Of a stretch of 64,000 nt of DNA, positions 20,288 through 30,180 are shown one piece after another; the first letter of the stretch is position 1, and each line of letters begins with the position of its first letter. The notes under the pieces are model-generated. The model did no database searches, was not told where the DNA came from, and worked only from the letters and a program-made list of their open reading frames with translations. Made by a program: the position numbers and the translations under genes. The stretch covers positions 1,302,001-1,366,000 of the forward strand of contig JAUCEF010000012.1 in the NCBI GenBank assembly GCA_033558025.1. The letters are read 5' to 3'. Source of the stretch: Phytophthora sp. 'mugwort' (Eukaryota > Oomycota > Peronosporomycetes > Peronosporales > Peronosporaceae).

Positions 20288-22831
20288 TCAATTGGCGGCG
20301 CCAATCTCCTTGAGTCGATTAGCGTAGCGCAACGTGTTGAGCGTGTGGTTGCAGCTTTCCGAGCAAGGCGAGACCGTGGCAATCATGATCGTCTTGGAGC
20401 TCTGCGAGAGGAAGCTGTCACGGAGCAACTGCGTGAGTTTGCTTTGCCGGAACGGGATGTGCGAAGCACCCCGATCAAGTGCACGGATGCATTCCTTAAG
20501 CGCCAATAAGCTCTTGTTAATCTCAGCTCCTTCCATTCGGGTGCTCTTTTTGTCACTTTGCGTATCACTTGCGCGTTCGCTGCCAGCAAGATCAACCATG
20601 AAGAGTCTTGCCAATACTGGGCCATTATTGTTCCCGTCGGCATACAACGTCACCCTTAATAAGGCGTGCGAACGAGAGGAATCATCGTGGATGGCGTTGG
20701 CACTTGTGGCTCGAGCTTGTTCTCCTACTTGAACAAGTTCCAACAGTTCATCAGCATTGCCAGCAGTCAGTTCTTTCAGGCCTGGTAGTTGCACGGCGCC
20801 GTCTCCGTCCTCCATAAGCTGCACCCGCAATCGTCCGTTAAGCAAATCGTTCACGCTGTTCATATGAATCTCGTAGAAACTCACGCCTACACTAACACGA
20901 GCACTACGACGACTTGAAGTTTCTTTCAATTCGTCGAGCTGCTGGAATAAATCCACTGCAGCTTGGCGATAAACAGATTTCATCGTGTACGTCTTGCCCG
21001 AACCAGTTTGGCCGTACGCAAAAACGGTAAGACTCGTCATCTCGCCGGCAGTTGTCGCTTCCGAGACGAGATACGGGACCATGGGCCCCACACTGGCGTC
21101 GTAGACGTTGCTGTTCTCTTGCCACTCGTCGAACACGCCGTCAAAGCGGAAATGATGGTTCTCGAGCGTTTCCGAGCAGTCGACGCGGAGTTTCGGCTCA
21201 TGGCACACAAGTTCACGACGTGGCAAGCACATCGCAGCAGTGTTGTCACTCTTTAAGCTCGGACTTTCGGATGCAAACAAGCACGAGATGATATCGTACC
21301 CTTTTGCCTTGAGCTCTTTCGTGGCAAGAGGACGTTTTCGAATAAAAACTGAGAGTTTGGGGGCCTCTGCTGCGTCGACCAGCAGGGTCGGACTGGGTGG
21401 TGGACGGATGGACGCGCTCAATGACAGTGGCGGTAAATGATGAAGCTGGTGTTGTTGTTGACAGGGAGGAAGCGCGTCACGGTACTGCTGGATGAGCCGT
21501 CGGAACTTGTAGCCTGCGTCATCGCCATGTTCACGTAACTCTCGCTCCACCCGGCGCTTTTCCTGAGCGTGTAGCGCTCGACGAGCTTCCCGTTTCCGCT
21601 TGATCTCGTTCAGTGCGTCCAGCGTGGATTTTTTCATAGTCTTGGTCGTGTTTCGAGGTCCTTCGAGTCTTTTCATCTGCCGTTCGACGTGTTTCCCGTC
21701 AGGCTCCTGGTTATCCTTGGACTCAGTATGTCGTTCTTCAGGACAAGCTAAAGTGTCTCGAGAGTGCACACGAAGTGGAGGACTTAAGGTTGGTAACGGC
21801 GTCACGGGGCGATGCAGTGCAGCAGCTCGTCGTTTATCAGCTGAGGACAGTCGTAATGGATAAAGTGGAGCTTGCGCGGGAGCTTGTGGACGAGGAGAGG
21901 TTGATACTGAAGGAAAACAGGCCTCTCGTGGAGTCAAGTTGCGTGTTGCCAGCTCACGCGAACGTTTCAAGGACGACTGGACTCTAGACAGCGCACGAGT
22001 CCGGTGTGAAGGTGATTGCACTCCGGATACTTCATTATTTCGGTCTGGGGAGAACTGAGCTCGAGGTGGAGGCTGGACGCTCTTGACTCTTGCTCGCCGC
22101 TTGGCAAACGGGTCCATGATTGCCCGCTCCTTCCATTTGTTTGATGCCGGCGGTGACCAGTCTCCAGTCTCATTGCAGTCATCGTCTTGTGAGCTTGAGC
22201 TTTTCTTCCACGACCGGAAAAATTGGCCTCGTATTGGTGATCGATGTGGCAGAGATTTGCCCTCGTGCTGGTTTGTTTCGCTGCCACTGCCACTGCCACT
22301 GCTAGTCGGTTCGTCTTCGTCCAATTTCGATGTCGTTGTAGTGTCAACTGACGAGCAAAATTCTGTTCGTAGTTTCGCTAGGTGTTTCACACTGGCACTT
22401 TGACTTGGATTGGGGTCAGGAGACTCCAGGAGCTCCGGTTCGGCTACTCGATCTGGTGCTGGCTCGTCGTCGTGTTGCGGTTCTTGGTTTTCCTCAATCT
22501 CTGGAACTTTGAGAGGAAGTTGCTTCATCGCCATGAAATACGGTCGAGGTTTCATCCAGCCTTCAAATGGTGGCACACTTGGCAATTTTTCTTGCTCCTG
22601 GTTCATATTTTCCTCCCGATTATCAAGCGTCGATTGGCTGGAATTTACTGTCCACGGCGGAAGTGAAGGTAGTGGAGGCGGAGCACGTTTGTCTGATAAA
22701 TGCCAACTGACTGCATGAGTTCGATTTCCATTGCCACTGCTCGCTCTTTCCGATCCAACCGTCGAGTGGCCAGCCAAACTAAAGTCCCCAAGTTGCTGGT
22801 GCAGTTGACGCAGCGAACTTCGACTCTCCAT
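20288..22831 (-). CDS. Kinesin-13-like motor protein with C-terminal motor domain
   Basis: Kinesin-13 motors depolymerise microtubule ends rather than walk. From ATG 22831 the product is 847 residues. The first 440 or so are low-complexity, Ser/Pro/Arg-rich. A basic helical neck follows (KRKREARRALHAQEKRRVER, then KFRRLIQQYRDALPP), as in kinesin-13. The motor holds FIRKRPL, the class-typical HEPKLRVD, P-loop AYGQTGSGKTYT, switch I DDSSRSH, switch II DLAGSERA and HIPFRQSKLTQLLRDSF. The chain ends right after LRYANRLKEI, so there is no C-terminal coiled coil. The frame stays open to 22969, but that ATG overlaps an initiator element of the divergent gene and the codons between look like 5' UTR, so 22831 is preferred. 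Confidence 0.88.
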   Translation of the reverse strand: MESRSSLRQLHQQLGDFSLAGHSTVGSERASSGNGNRTHAVSWHLSDKRAPPPLPSLPPWTVNSSQSTLDNREENMNQEQEKLPSVPPFEGWMKPRPYFMAMKQLPLKVPEIEENQEPQHDDEPAPDRVAEPELLESPDPNPSQSASVKHLAKLRTEFCSSVDTTTTSKLDEDEPTSSGSGSGSETNQHEGKSLPHRSPIRGQFFRSWKKSSSSQDDDCNETGDWSPPASNKWKERAIMDPFAKRRARVKSVQPPPRAQFSPDRNNEVSGVQSPSHRTRALSRVQSSLKRSRELATRNLTPREACFPSVSTSPRPQAPAQAPLYPLRLSSADKRRAAALHRPVTPLPTLSPPLRVHSRDTLACPEERHTESKDNQEPDGKHVERQMKRLEGPRNTTKTMKKSTLDALNEIKRKREARRALHAQEKRRVERELREHGDDAGYKFRRLIQQYRDALPPCQQQHQLHHLPPLSLSASIRPPPSPTLLVDAAEAPKLSVFIRKRPLATKELKAKGYDIISCLFASESPSLKSDNTAAMCLPRRELVCHEPKLRVDCSETLENHHFRFDGVFDEWQENSNVYDASVGPMVPYLVSEATTAGEMTSLTVFAYGQTGSGKTYTMKSVYRQAAVDLFQQLDELKETSSRRSARVSVGVSFYEIHMNSVNDLLNGRLRVQLMEDGDGAVQLPGLKELTAGNADELLELVQVGEQARATSANAIHDDSSRSHALLRVTLYADGNNNGPVLARLFMVDLAGSERASDTQSDKKSTRMEGAEINKSLLALKECIRALDRGASHIPFRQSKLTQLLRDSFLSQSSKTIMIATVSPCSESCNHTLNTLRYANRLKEIGAAN

Positions 22832-22887
22832 GGCGTTTAGCGGTACTCTTAGCGATCTACAGCGTCGAGCTGTAAGGCATTCGGTCG

Positions 22888-22911
22888 ATTGGAAATTGCA
22901 GTGAAACTCAC
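22888..22911 (-). promoter_or_regulatory. Possible initiator of the kinesin gene
   Basis: On the minus strand the sequence TTTCACTGCAATTTCC resembles the oomycete initiator (TCATTYYNCAWTTT), with two bases missing between its halves. It lies about 65 nt upstream of the ATG at 22831. This supports the shorter kinesin reading frame, but the match is imperfect. Confidence 0.35.
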
Positions 22912-22965
22912 GACAACTGCAAAAATAAATGATAGATACTTGAAACGACCATAGACGACGTCTTT

Positions 22966-22973
22966 TCATTCTC
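22966..22973 (+). promoter_or_regulatory. Oomycete-type initiator of the Dot1-like gene
   Basis: TCATTCTC fits the oomycete initiator core TCAYTYYY and lies 37 nt upstream of the ATG at 23010, the usual short 5' UTR distance. The kinesin gene starts on the other strand about 180 bp away, so the two genes probably share a compact bidirectional promoter. Confidence 0.5.
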
Positions 22974-23009
22974 TAAAAAGCACCGTCAAGTGTCAAAAAT
23001 CTTTTCGGC

Positions 23010-23837
23010 ATGGCGTCGCCAGTTCCGGACAAGGCTGCCGTCGACTTAAGGAGTCTTTCCCCTACTCACCAAATGACAGCAGAAGATCGCGTGGAAGAGC
23101 GGGATGACAGCGACGCGGAAGAGGAGGAAGACGAGTCATGTGTCATGAATCCAGGGATCGTGGTCTCGGCGTTATCCGACGAGACGATGGCCACTTTGAC
23201 CGAGATCTTCGAAACTTTATACGTGGAACATCCGCTGCCAGTTGCCAAGAAAATTTCGCGAGATGAACGTCGAGAACGCGAGTACATTTCCATGAGCCTC
23301 GTGTATGGCGAGATTGCCTTTGTGCCTTTCAAGGTGGTACTGGACGTGTTGAAGCGGTGGCACCACGTGTTGACAAAACCCGGTGGCATTTTCCTCGATA
23401 TCGGCTCGGGCAGTGGCAAAGCTGTTTTTGCCGCAGCCCTACTCCATGATTTCGATGCTTGTTTTGGCATTGAAGTGCTCGAAGGTCTCCACACAATTTC
23501 TCAACAAGTGTTACAGCGCTGGGAGAAGAATATTAAACCAAAATTTGCATTGTCCATGCAGAAGAAACGGACGCGAGTCTCATTCACACAGGGAGACGCT
23601 CTAATCGTCGACTGGCCTGTTAATACTGACCTAGTGTTCATCAACTCGACGTGTTTTGGTGAACGACTTCTGTATGCTTTAGGGAAAAAACTCGCGCAGT
23701 GCTTAAAGTCCGGGGCAATTGTCATCACGGCCACACACAAACTGCCGGATACGCAAAACTTTGTCGAATTGAGGCAACTCACTGTCACACAGGAAGCTTG
23801 GGGGGACGCTACGTGGTATTTGCACCGAAGAAAGTGA
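23010..23837 (+). CDS. Dot1-like class I methyltransferase
   Basis: The intronless 275-residue frame begins with about 50 polar, acidic residues (SDAEEEEDESC). The catalytic part then follows: SLVYGEIAFVPFKVVLDVL (the D1/D2 region of Dot1 enzymes), SAM-binding motif I FLDIGSGSGKAVFAAAL, post-I acid in CFGIEVLEGLH, and VFINSTCFGERLL in place of the N-N-F-A-F motif. Dot1 methylates histone H3 Lys79 on nucleosomes without a SET domain. This protein is much shorter than animal DOT1L and lacks visible extra domains, as in protist forms. The substrate is inferred; a methyltransferase for another protein is possible. It is head-to-head with the kinesin gene. Confidence 0.7.
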   Translation: MASPVPDKAAVDLRSLSPTHQMTAEDRVEERDDSDAEEEEDESCVMNPGIVVSALSDETMATLTEIFETLYVEHPLPVAKKISRDERREREYISMSLVYGEIAFVPFKVVLDVLKRWHHVLTKPGGIFLDIGSGSGKAVFAAALLHDFDACFGIEVLEGLHTISQQVLQRWEKNIKPKFALSMQKKRTRVSFTQGDALIVDWPVNTDLVFINSTCFGERLLYALGKKLAQCLKSGAIVITATHKLPDTQNFVELRQLTVTQEAWGDATWYLHRRK

Positions 23838-23986
23838 AGGCAGTTAAGTCATCTCACATAACAGGGATGGCAAAAAAAGGTGTGCACATTGCTAACGGGA
23901 GGCTAATATACGGTTATGAACAAGCTCGCCGGCTCGCTTTTTCCGTGGCTTATAAAGTGTGTTGCAATGGTGGTAAAATTCGCAAC

Positions 23987-25294
23987 CTAATCATTAGTCT
24001 GGATGCGGCCACACGTCGGACATCTCAATGACTCGTTCAGTTTCGGCACGATGCATTCGTCGTGGAATTGGTGGCCGCAACTGAGCGTCGTCAAGTAATA
24101 CGTCGCAGCTCGTCGCCGACTCGCGCTGCTGCTACTGCGTCGAGAACCGCCGAAACTGTTGGCGCTACCGCCACTTGCCGTTCTTTTGAGGGTTTCCAGC
24201 CACGGGGGAGTGAAGACACTGCTGTTGTGATTGCCCGTACTGTTGGTGGCACTAGAGCTTCGAGAGAGCGGCACACCGTTTGACTCTGTACTGCTCATTG
24301 ACCTGTTGCTGTCGAGTTCCGACAGCGAGAAGCTCGAGACTGTAAGAGCCAGCGACGACGTAGAGCTACCGTTGGCGACGCCGCACAGCGCCGAGCTGCA
24401 AATCCCGCAGTTGCCACAATTAAGGTCGTTCACGACGTCGTCGTCCGTCAAGGAATCTCGGAACGAATTGGTCAGTGACGACCGCCTGCTGTACTGCTGC
24501 TGCGTCTCGACTTCGCGCTCCAGAAGCTGCAGTTTCTGCGGCGTTTCCGGCGCTTCCCACTTGGAGCTGTAACCCTCGCTCTTCCGCAGCAGCGCCATCC
24601 TCTCTTCAGGCTCCAATACCGTCGACTTGAGAGGCTTTTCGAGTCCGTACTGCTGCAGCGCGTCACCGTAAAGGAACGCAACCAATTCGTCTGCAAATAC
24701 TGTCATGACCACGGAACAGCAGAAGTTCTTGCGGTCCGTGAGGAATCCATAGAGCGCTGCAAAGAACCGCTCGAGCGTCTGCTTGCGCTGCTCGACGACG
24801 CGTGCGCTGGAGAAGGTGAAGATCAGTTTCTTGGGGAAATAGCTCTTGAGGAACCCATAGAGCCACGGGCAGTCGGCGTCGCAGAAGTGTCCGTGCTGGA
24901 GTTTCTTTAGTAACCGCTGCTGCAGCTTGCGGTACTCGTCAAATGACCTCGCGTGCCGCCACGCCACATTCAGCTCGGCGTGCCGCACCGTCATGATGTA
25001 CCGTACATCCGCGTGCTTCTTTGACACGGACAGCTCCAGCGCCACCTGCTCCAGGTACTTGATGGCAGACGGCACTTGCGCGTCCTCGGGATCGTTGCCA
25101 TTGGCGTCGAGGCCGTTGCTCTTGCGGCCAGAGACGCTCAGGCGCCCGGAGCCGCTGGTCACGCCGCTGCCGATGGGTCCACTACTGACTCCGAGCATCG
25201 CTCCTTCAGTCAGGGAGCGCTTGCGGGCGCTCGTGCTGGCGCGGCGGCGCTGGCGGTGGGCCAACGCCATGGACAGCTCCGGCGAGTACATCAT
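23987..25294 (-). CDS. PX-domain protein with split C-terminal RING-H2
   Basis: The 435-residue intronless frame starts at ATG 25294, with a second ATG directly behind it. Residues 1-75 are basic, then Gly/Ser-rich. A PX phosphoinositide-binding domain spans about 88-212 (YIMTVRHAELNVAWRHARSF, DEYRKLQQRLLKKL, and SYFPKKLIF with the proline motif). After a linker, C293/C296/C299 is followed by over 100 mostly Ser-rich residues and then CGHQFHDEC (406-414) and CPTC (425-428), the second half of a RING-H2 finger. PX domains direct proteins to endosomes or other PI3P membranes, and RING fingers recruit E2 enzymes, so a membrane-associated ubiquitin ligase is plausible. The very long internal loop is unusual and leaves ligase activity open. 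Confidence 0.72.
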   Translation of the reverse strand: MMYSPELSMALAHRQRRRASTSARKRSLTEGAMLGVSSGPIGSGVTSGSGRLSVSGRKSNGLDANGNDPEDAQVPSAIKYLEQVALELSVSKKHADVRYIMTVRHAELNVAWRHARSFDEYRKLQQRLLKKLQHGHFCDADCPWLYGFLKSYFPKKLIFTFSSARVVEQRKQTLERFFAALYGFLTDRKNFCCSVVMTVFADELVAFLYGDALQQYGLEKPLKSTVLEPEERMALLRKSEGYSSKWEAPETPQKLQLLEREVETQQQYSRRSSLTNSFRDSLTDDDVVNDLNCGNCGICSSALCGVANGSSTSSLALTVSSFSLSELDSNRSMSSTESNGVPLSRSSSATNSTGNHNSSVFTPPWLETLKRTASGGSANSFGGSRRSSSSASRRRAATYYLTTLSCGHQFHDECIVPKLNESLRCPTCGRIQTND

Positions 25295-27030
25295 GGCGGC
25301 TGCTTAGGGGCGTGATGACGAGTCCGAGGTGGCGCGTAATCTGCTCGACGGACGCAACGAGATGGCTACAACGTTGAGCTTTTTTCCCCGCCTAGTGTAG
25401 GCTAGTGCTTAAAGCGAGAGGGCGCCCTGGAAAGTGGCAAGAAACGCCAAAGACACCTTCGTTCTTTTTGTCGCTCCCTTCGTCCTGTGGCGAAGCAAAA
25501 CTGGACTGGTTGACTGTGTATTGTGACGGTGGGAAAGAAAGGAAGCCGCATCACTTGATCGATAGTGTGTTGCACTTGCTGGGAGGTCTGTGGTAACCTT
25601 TGATCCGATCGGCATGAAAAGGGATATTGATTACTACAATGAATAATGACTGCGGTTTGTATTTTCAATATCTTTCGTTGGCATTTTTATAGAACATAAT
25701 TATTCATTATAAAAGGCGCACTTATTGTTCCTTGCAGCGCGGTAGCGGGAAAAACATAGATTTCGACTGAAAACAGATGGCGTCATCGCATCGTATGGAA
25801 ACGGCAGAGGTATATAAGCGATTAAAGGTCTCACCATGCTGTCGAACAAGTGTAGCTATGTTAACTTCAAGGTGAAGATGTTAGGAGCCAGAAATCAGCG
25901 TGTGTTTCGCCTATATCGCTAGAAAGTGTAGGCTTCCAGCAGGCTGGACGAAACGTTGCAACTCCTGAATAACCTCGTCCAAAAGCATGTTATTGACAGT
26001 CGTTTCGAGTCCATGTTTGAGAGAAATTCTACTGGACCTCAAAAACGAAGGCAGAGTTTGTTTAGCGCCGGTTGTCGCTGAACTGAGCCCATCGACAGCG
26101 TCTTCCAATTAAAAAAACTATCTAAACGATTAAATCAACTACATGGAGTCAGGAAAGCCTGGGAAAATCATTAAAGCAGTGAAAGCAGGTCCCGACTACA
26201 GCGGGCATCGCTAGCAAGTGTAGCCCGAGATAGGGGCGCCCTCGAAGGGGGTATTTTCCTGTAGTTCAAGCAAAAAGTGAAGATCTCAAATCGAATCAAG
26301 ACGAGCAGATCAGCCTTTAAGTGAAGAAAAATAAAGAAAACTGGCCGATGTTTTTTCAAAACTGCTGAAACTTGAAAATAATTTTTGATGAGGTCACTGA
26401 TCGAGGCTTGAGCAAAGTACACGGATGATTTAATCTAATTTCACTTCGAAACAAGGCTCACTACGGTCTTAGTGGTGATGCAATGCTATCACGACAATGT
26501 CCGGAGCAACAGTGAAAACTGGTGCATCAAGTTGATTAAAAATGTTGAAAACCCACGGTTAGACGAATTTCATTGATCAAAGACGATATAACTCTGCTTG
26601 CAGTATTGACGATCGACACCGAGCAAAAGCTCCCCCAATGCACGAAATCTTGCGGCAGCGCTACTGGTGCGCATCTCAACCGTTGACGATTTTTTCTACT
26701 GTTGTCCGTGGAGGGAGCGGCGTCGAGAAAGATGTTATATCATAACTACCGTCACATTTAAATATGAATGCGCTTAAAAAAGATGATTAAAACCACGATT
26801 TCTTTCAATGCCATTGATGAAAAGCTTTCTCGCAGATTTGCAATATGTGTACCATATCGCGACAGTCTTTATATCTACGCAACAATGGTGCTGAGCATTT
26901 TAGCTAATTCCAAGGCAAGCAAATATTTCATTACTGGAAGCATCATCATGAAATCAGGGAATACTTGCATCCAACAGGAGACTGGAAAGGCCGCGGTCTC
27001 AGCGGATGCCGTAGTGTTACTACCGTACGA
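25295..27030. other. Low-information region, no recognised gene
   Basis: The housekeeping island ends here. Short frames occur (for example 25911-26108, minus, 65 codons), but none matches a family I know. The DNA is AT-richer than the island and has no clear repeat structure. Small species-specific genes cannot be excluded. Confidence 0.35.
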
Positions 27031-27037
27031 ATAATAC

Positions 27038-27360
27038 GTGAAGGTGAGCTGCAAACGAAAATTTTTTTTTTTAATAGGAATCGGGTCAGTACAACTGCCA
27101 CTGCCGGTGAACTCGACATCATCAAGGTGGTCGAGAAGGACACGAGCTGCGGGACCACGCACTACCATTTTTACTACGGTGCGTACAACACGGGAAACGA
27201 TCAGTTCGGCCAGCTCCCCACGGACAACCCAGCCGCCTACGCCACCGTCATCGACCAGGACTACAATGCTAGGTCATTCACTTCGACGCGGACGACTTCG
27301 AATTCTCAGGCAATGGCAAAAAGCACTGGACCATCATAAACACATCGTCCAATGCATTCG
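27038..27360 (+). pseudogene. Unidentified coding fragment
   Basis: From about 27080 one frame reads ELDIIKVVEKDTSC and then THYHFYYGAYNTGNDQFGQL, with balanced composition and GC-rich third positions, unlike its AT-rich surroundings. After about 27270 the sense-looking reading moves to another frame (HFDADDFEFSGNGKKHWTI) and ends near 27340. A T-rich tract ending in AG just upstream could be a splice acceptor. It looks like the surviving exon of a decayed gene. I do not recognise the family. Confidence 0.35.
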
Positions 27361-27589
27361 AAGCGATACACAATGAGAATGATGAGTTAATCTATAAACT
27401 ACACTCAATTTGTACCTCTCGCGACAACGAACGATAACCTAATGATGCGTACCGCAACGGTTTTTTTTTTTTTTTTGCTGTGGAAGGATGCAGAGCCGTA
27501 GCCTTCTTCTTCCTCCCTGTAAATAGTGAATCAAACAAATTTATTTTGCTCTTAATATCGAACAAAAATTGATTTACAATAAATACTAA

Positions 27590-28102
27590 CTTCGAAGTAC
27601 CTCATACTTCATAAAGTAGACATATTTTAGTAGTAGAGCTCGTATAGCTAAGGTAGGGGTTTTAATGCCCCGATGTATTTCTCGTAATGGAGTCTGCTTG
27701 CGTCGTCCGCCGCGGTTCCCTCCACACGTAGCAACGAGAAAGCGTTTGGGGGTGTTTCTTCTCTTCCAGCCAGCGATTGATCTGCGCATCAAGTAATTTT
27801 GTAGCGATTGGCTTCGTGTTTGGGACATTCTGCGTTGGGAGGAAAATCTTGGACAGTTTCGATCTCTGTAGACCTTCGTCAACGGTCTGATTAAATTCAT
27901 CTGAATCTTCGGACCCATCACGCTGATAAACTCCACATATTCCTTCCACAAAGCGAATAGGGAACTTTCCAGCACTGTTGTCCCCGTGTTGTCCAACTTC
28001 AGCGACTTGAATACGAAGTCTGGGGGTTAAAACTACTGTACCATTCCCGTAGCTGCTCGGAATGCAGTCGATTCGAGAGATTTTCCGTACTCGGAGTCTT
28101 CC
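27590..28102 (-). pseudogene. WY-module effector gene, 3' part, cut by Gypsy insertion
   Basis: On the minus strand, frames in this block carry hallmark parts of the WY/LWY helical repeats of Phytophthora RxLR effectors: a W-Y helix pair (SEQLREWYSSFN), a module end (PDFVFKSLKLD), a new module start (SSLFALWKEYVEFISVM) and KPIATKLLDAQINRWLEEKK. At least two frameshifts separate them, and the C-terminal reading is degraded. The block stops exactly at the Gypsy 5' LTR. The upstream modules of the same gene lie beyond the other LTR at 34538-34870. WY folds pack against host proteins in infected plants; no target can be inferred here. It is similar in style to the effector at 53985-56455. Confidence 0.75.
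28098..28102. repeat. Left target-site duplication (CTTCC) of the Gypsy element
   Basis: CTTCC here is repeated at 34538-34542 directly outside the other LTR. Five bases is the usual Gypsy integrase footprint. It shows that both LTRs belong to one insertion event. Confidence 0.8.
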
Positions 28103-28295
28103 TATATTAGATAGTACGGTAGGACTGGAAGTATCCATATCTGATTAGAAGGGATACCATTTAATAAAGGGTTCTCTCAGCAAAGCATCTGGCTGAGAGC
28201 AGTTTGGTCGGGGAGACCAGCACTTTTGCATTCTCCTACCAGCCCCCAGCAACATCTCCTCCCTCTTCCTCGCGAACAAGGACCATCCTGATTCA
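28103..28295 (+). repeat. 5' LTR of Gypsy element
   Basis: This 193-bp sequence is nearly identical to 34346-34537. It starts TATATTAGATAG where the 3' LTR has TGTATCAGATAG, and ends in GATTCA, so the canonical TG...CA is kept except for one mutated base. Inside are an AATAAA-like signal (TTTAATAAAGG) and two hairpins (CTCAGC...GCTGAG and GGTC...GACC). The LTR is short for a Gypsy element. Confidence 0.85.
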
Positions 28296-28328
28296 CTGCT
28301 AGCATTTTTTTGTCAGGACTCAACGACT

Positions 28329-29514
28329 ATGGCCCTGCGTCGCACAAGAACGACACGGATGCGCTAGTCGCGGAGGGAGGGAGGCAAACCGAGCTAGAAG
28401 CGCTACTCGAACAGCTGCGTGCCGAGATTAAGGCTTTCTAAGACAACAACCAGGTCGTACCTGCCTCGGACCCGAGTCGTAACCTCGAGTCCCGATCGGT
28501 TTACGCAAGTTCAAGGGGAAGCGCGACGAAGACGTACGCCATTGGCTGTTTCAAATGGAGATTCTGTGCCGCATCAACGGCCATGACGCCATGGACGACA
28601 ACAACACGCTACCTGCGATCGCCGGTACCGCCACGGAGGAATTCGCATCAGGATGGTGCCTGTTTTGGGCCTCGAGGACGATAACGGGAAGTATCGTCAC
28701 TGATTTTTCGCGTTGAGGACATGAGCGAAGTCGACCAAGTCAGCTACTACTGTGACGTCCTGAAGCGTGCGACTCAAGCCTATGTCAAACTTCAGAACGC
28801 GACGACGCTGAGCGAGGCTATGGCCCAAGCCGCCAAGTACGAGATGGCCCACTTCGGTGGTGGGCAAAAGTTCGGTCGCGAGAAGCCGGGGAGTGAACAA
28901 CGCTTCCGTAACCAAGCCTGCTTGAGTACGTTTGGGGACAAGAAGCCATTCAACAAGCGCTCGTACAAACTGGGTCACTACGCTCCCGCTGAGCACACCA
29001 AGGATGGACCTGTGTGCTTCTACTGCAAGAAACCATGTCACTTCAAGCGCTGTCACTTCAAGCGCGACTGCAACAAACGCAAGAGCGACCAGGAAAACGA
29101 GAAGCCACGTCAGTAAAAGAGGGACCTGATATGGCGAAGGCTAGCGAGGAAGATTTAACAGTAAACGAGACTACGTTGAAATGCTTTGCGAAGACGCTCT
29201 CGTCTTCGCCATTGCTCTCTGTAAATGGATATATAGAGCAGTGTGGGAACAAAATTGGTGCCAAGCTCTCCCTGGACTGCGGTGCTACAACGGTGTACGT
29301 GTCACACGAGTTTGTCAATGAAAACAATTTGAAGACACGCGTGTTCGCAGAAAGAACGATCAAGGTGAAACTTGGAGACAAGCAGATTGGTGAGGCCATC
29401 CTGGAGTTAGTGAAAATCAACGTCCAACTAGAAGGTGCACTAAGCTACCAGTGTGTCGCTGTTGTATTCGACAATCCTGATGAATTCGACAGTGTTCTCT
29501 GCCATTTTTCGTAG
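28329..29514 (+). pseudogene. Gypsy gag and aspartic protease region
   Basis: The gag part is open in its second half (28721-29116), with helical capsid-like sequence and a knuckle-like cluster CFYCKKPCHFKRCHFKRDC close to the end. The first half has several stops. The protease is read in the next frame up to 29514, with the active-site motif LDCGATTVYVSHEF near 29272, where most Gypsy proteases have D-S/T-G-A. Downstream of 29470 the frame shifts. Gag packages element RNA, and the protease would cut the polyprotein. Confidence 0.75.
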
Positions 29515-30180
29515 ATGTGCAACAGAGATCGATTGGAAACGTCGATGCTTCAAGAAGGACGTCTCAGATGGAACCTCAACGATGGAAACTTCAACCCCCT
29601 GCGGGAAGTGCAGTCAGGTTAATGGCTCTGGGCTTCGTGATGCTGTGGACAGCGAAAGCTCTTCCGCGATAAGCTGCGATCCCTGTCGAGCCGCCGTGCC
29701 AAGAAACGCAGCTGGAGTGCGAAGTAGATGACGTTGAAAGACCAAGTGAGGACGTGAAGATTCTGTCTCGGAAAAGAAGAAAAACGCCAAAGCGGAGGCG
29801 ATGTTTACTCTTGGAGTTGTCGATCCGAACGGAGTCTAGCCCAAGTACATTACAATGAAGAAGCTGAAGCAATTTATACGATTGCCTCCGAAGGACGCCC
29901 ACGAGCCCGATTTTATGATAGTGCTCTCGAACGACACGATCAAGCAGATTGAACGAGAGCTTAAACGCAACGACGAACCAAACAACGTTGGTTCGGAGAA
30001 TGCTAAGCGTTTCTTGAGTACGGACTAGGAATCGTTCAAGGAGAATCCGGCATACCCGATTCTTGTCGAGTATAAGGACAATGTGTTCAAGCCCGAGCTA
30101 CCTGATGGACTTTCAATGGAGCGCGGCATCGAACAACGTATCGATGTGAAGGACCCTAACATCGCGGTGCACCGACAGCG

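Noticed and set aside
20288..22969. Kinesin start at the upstream ATG (22969).
   Set aside because: It overlaps the initiator of the divergent gene, and the extra 46 residues are Cys/Arg-rich without character.
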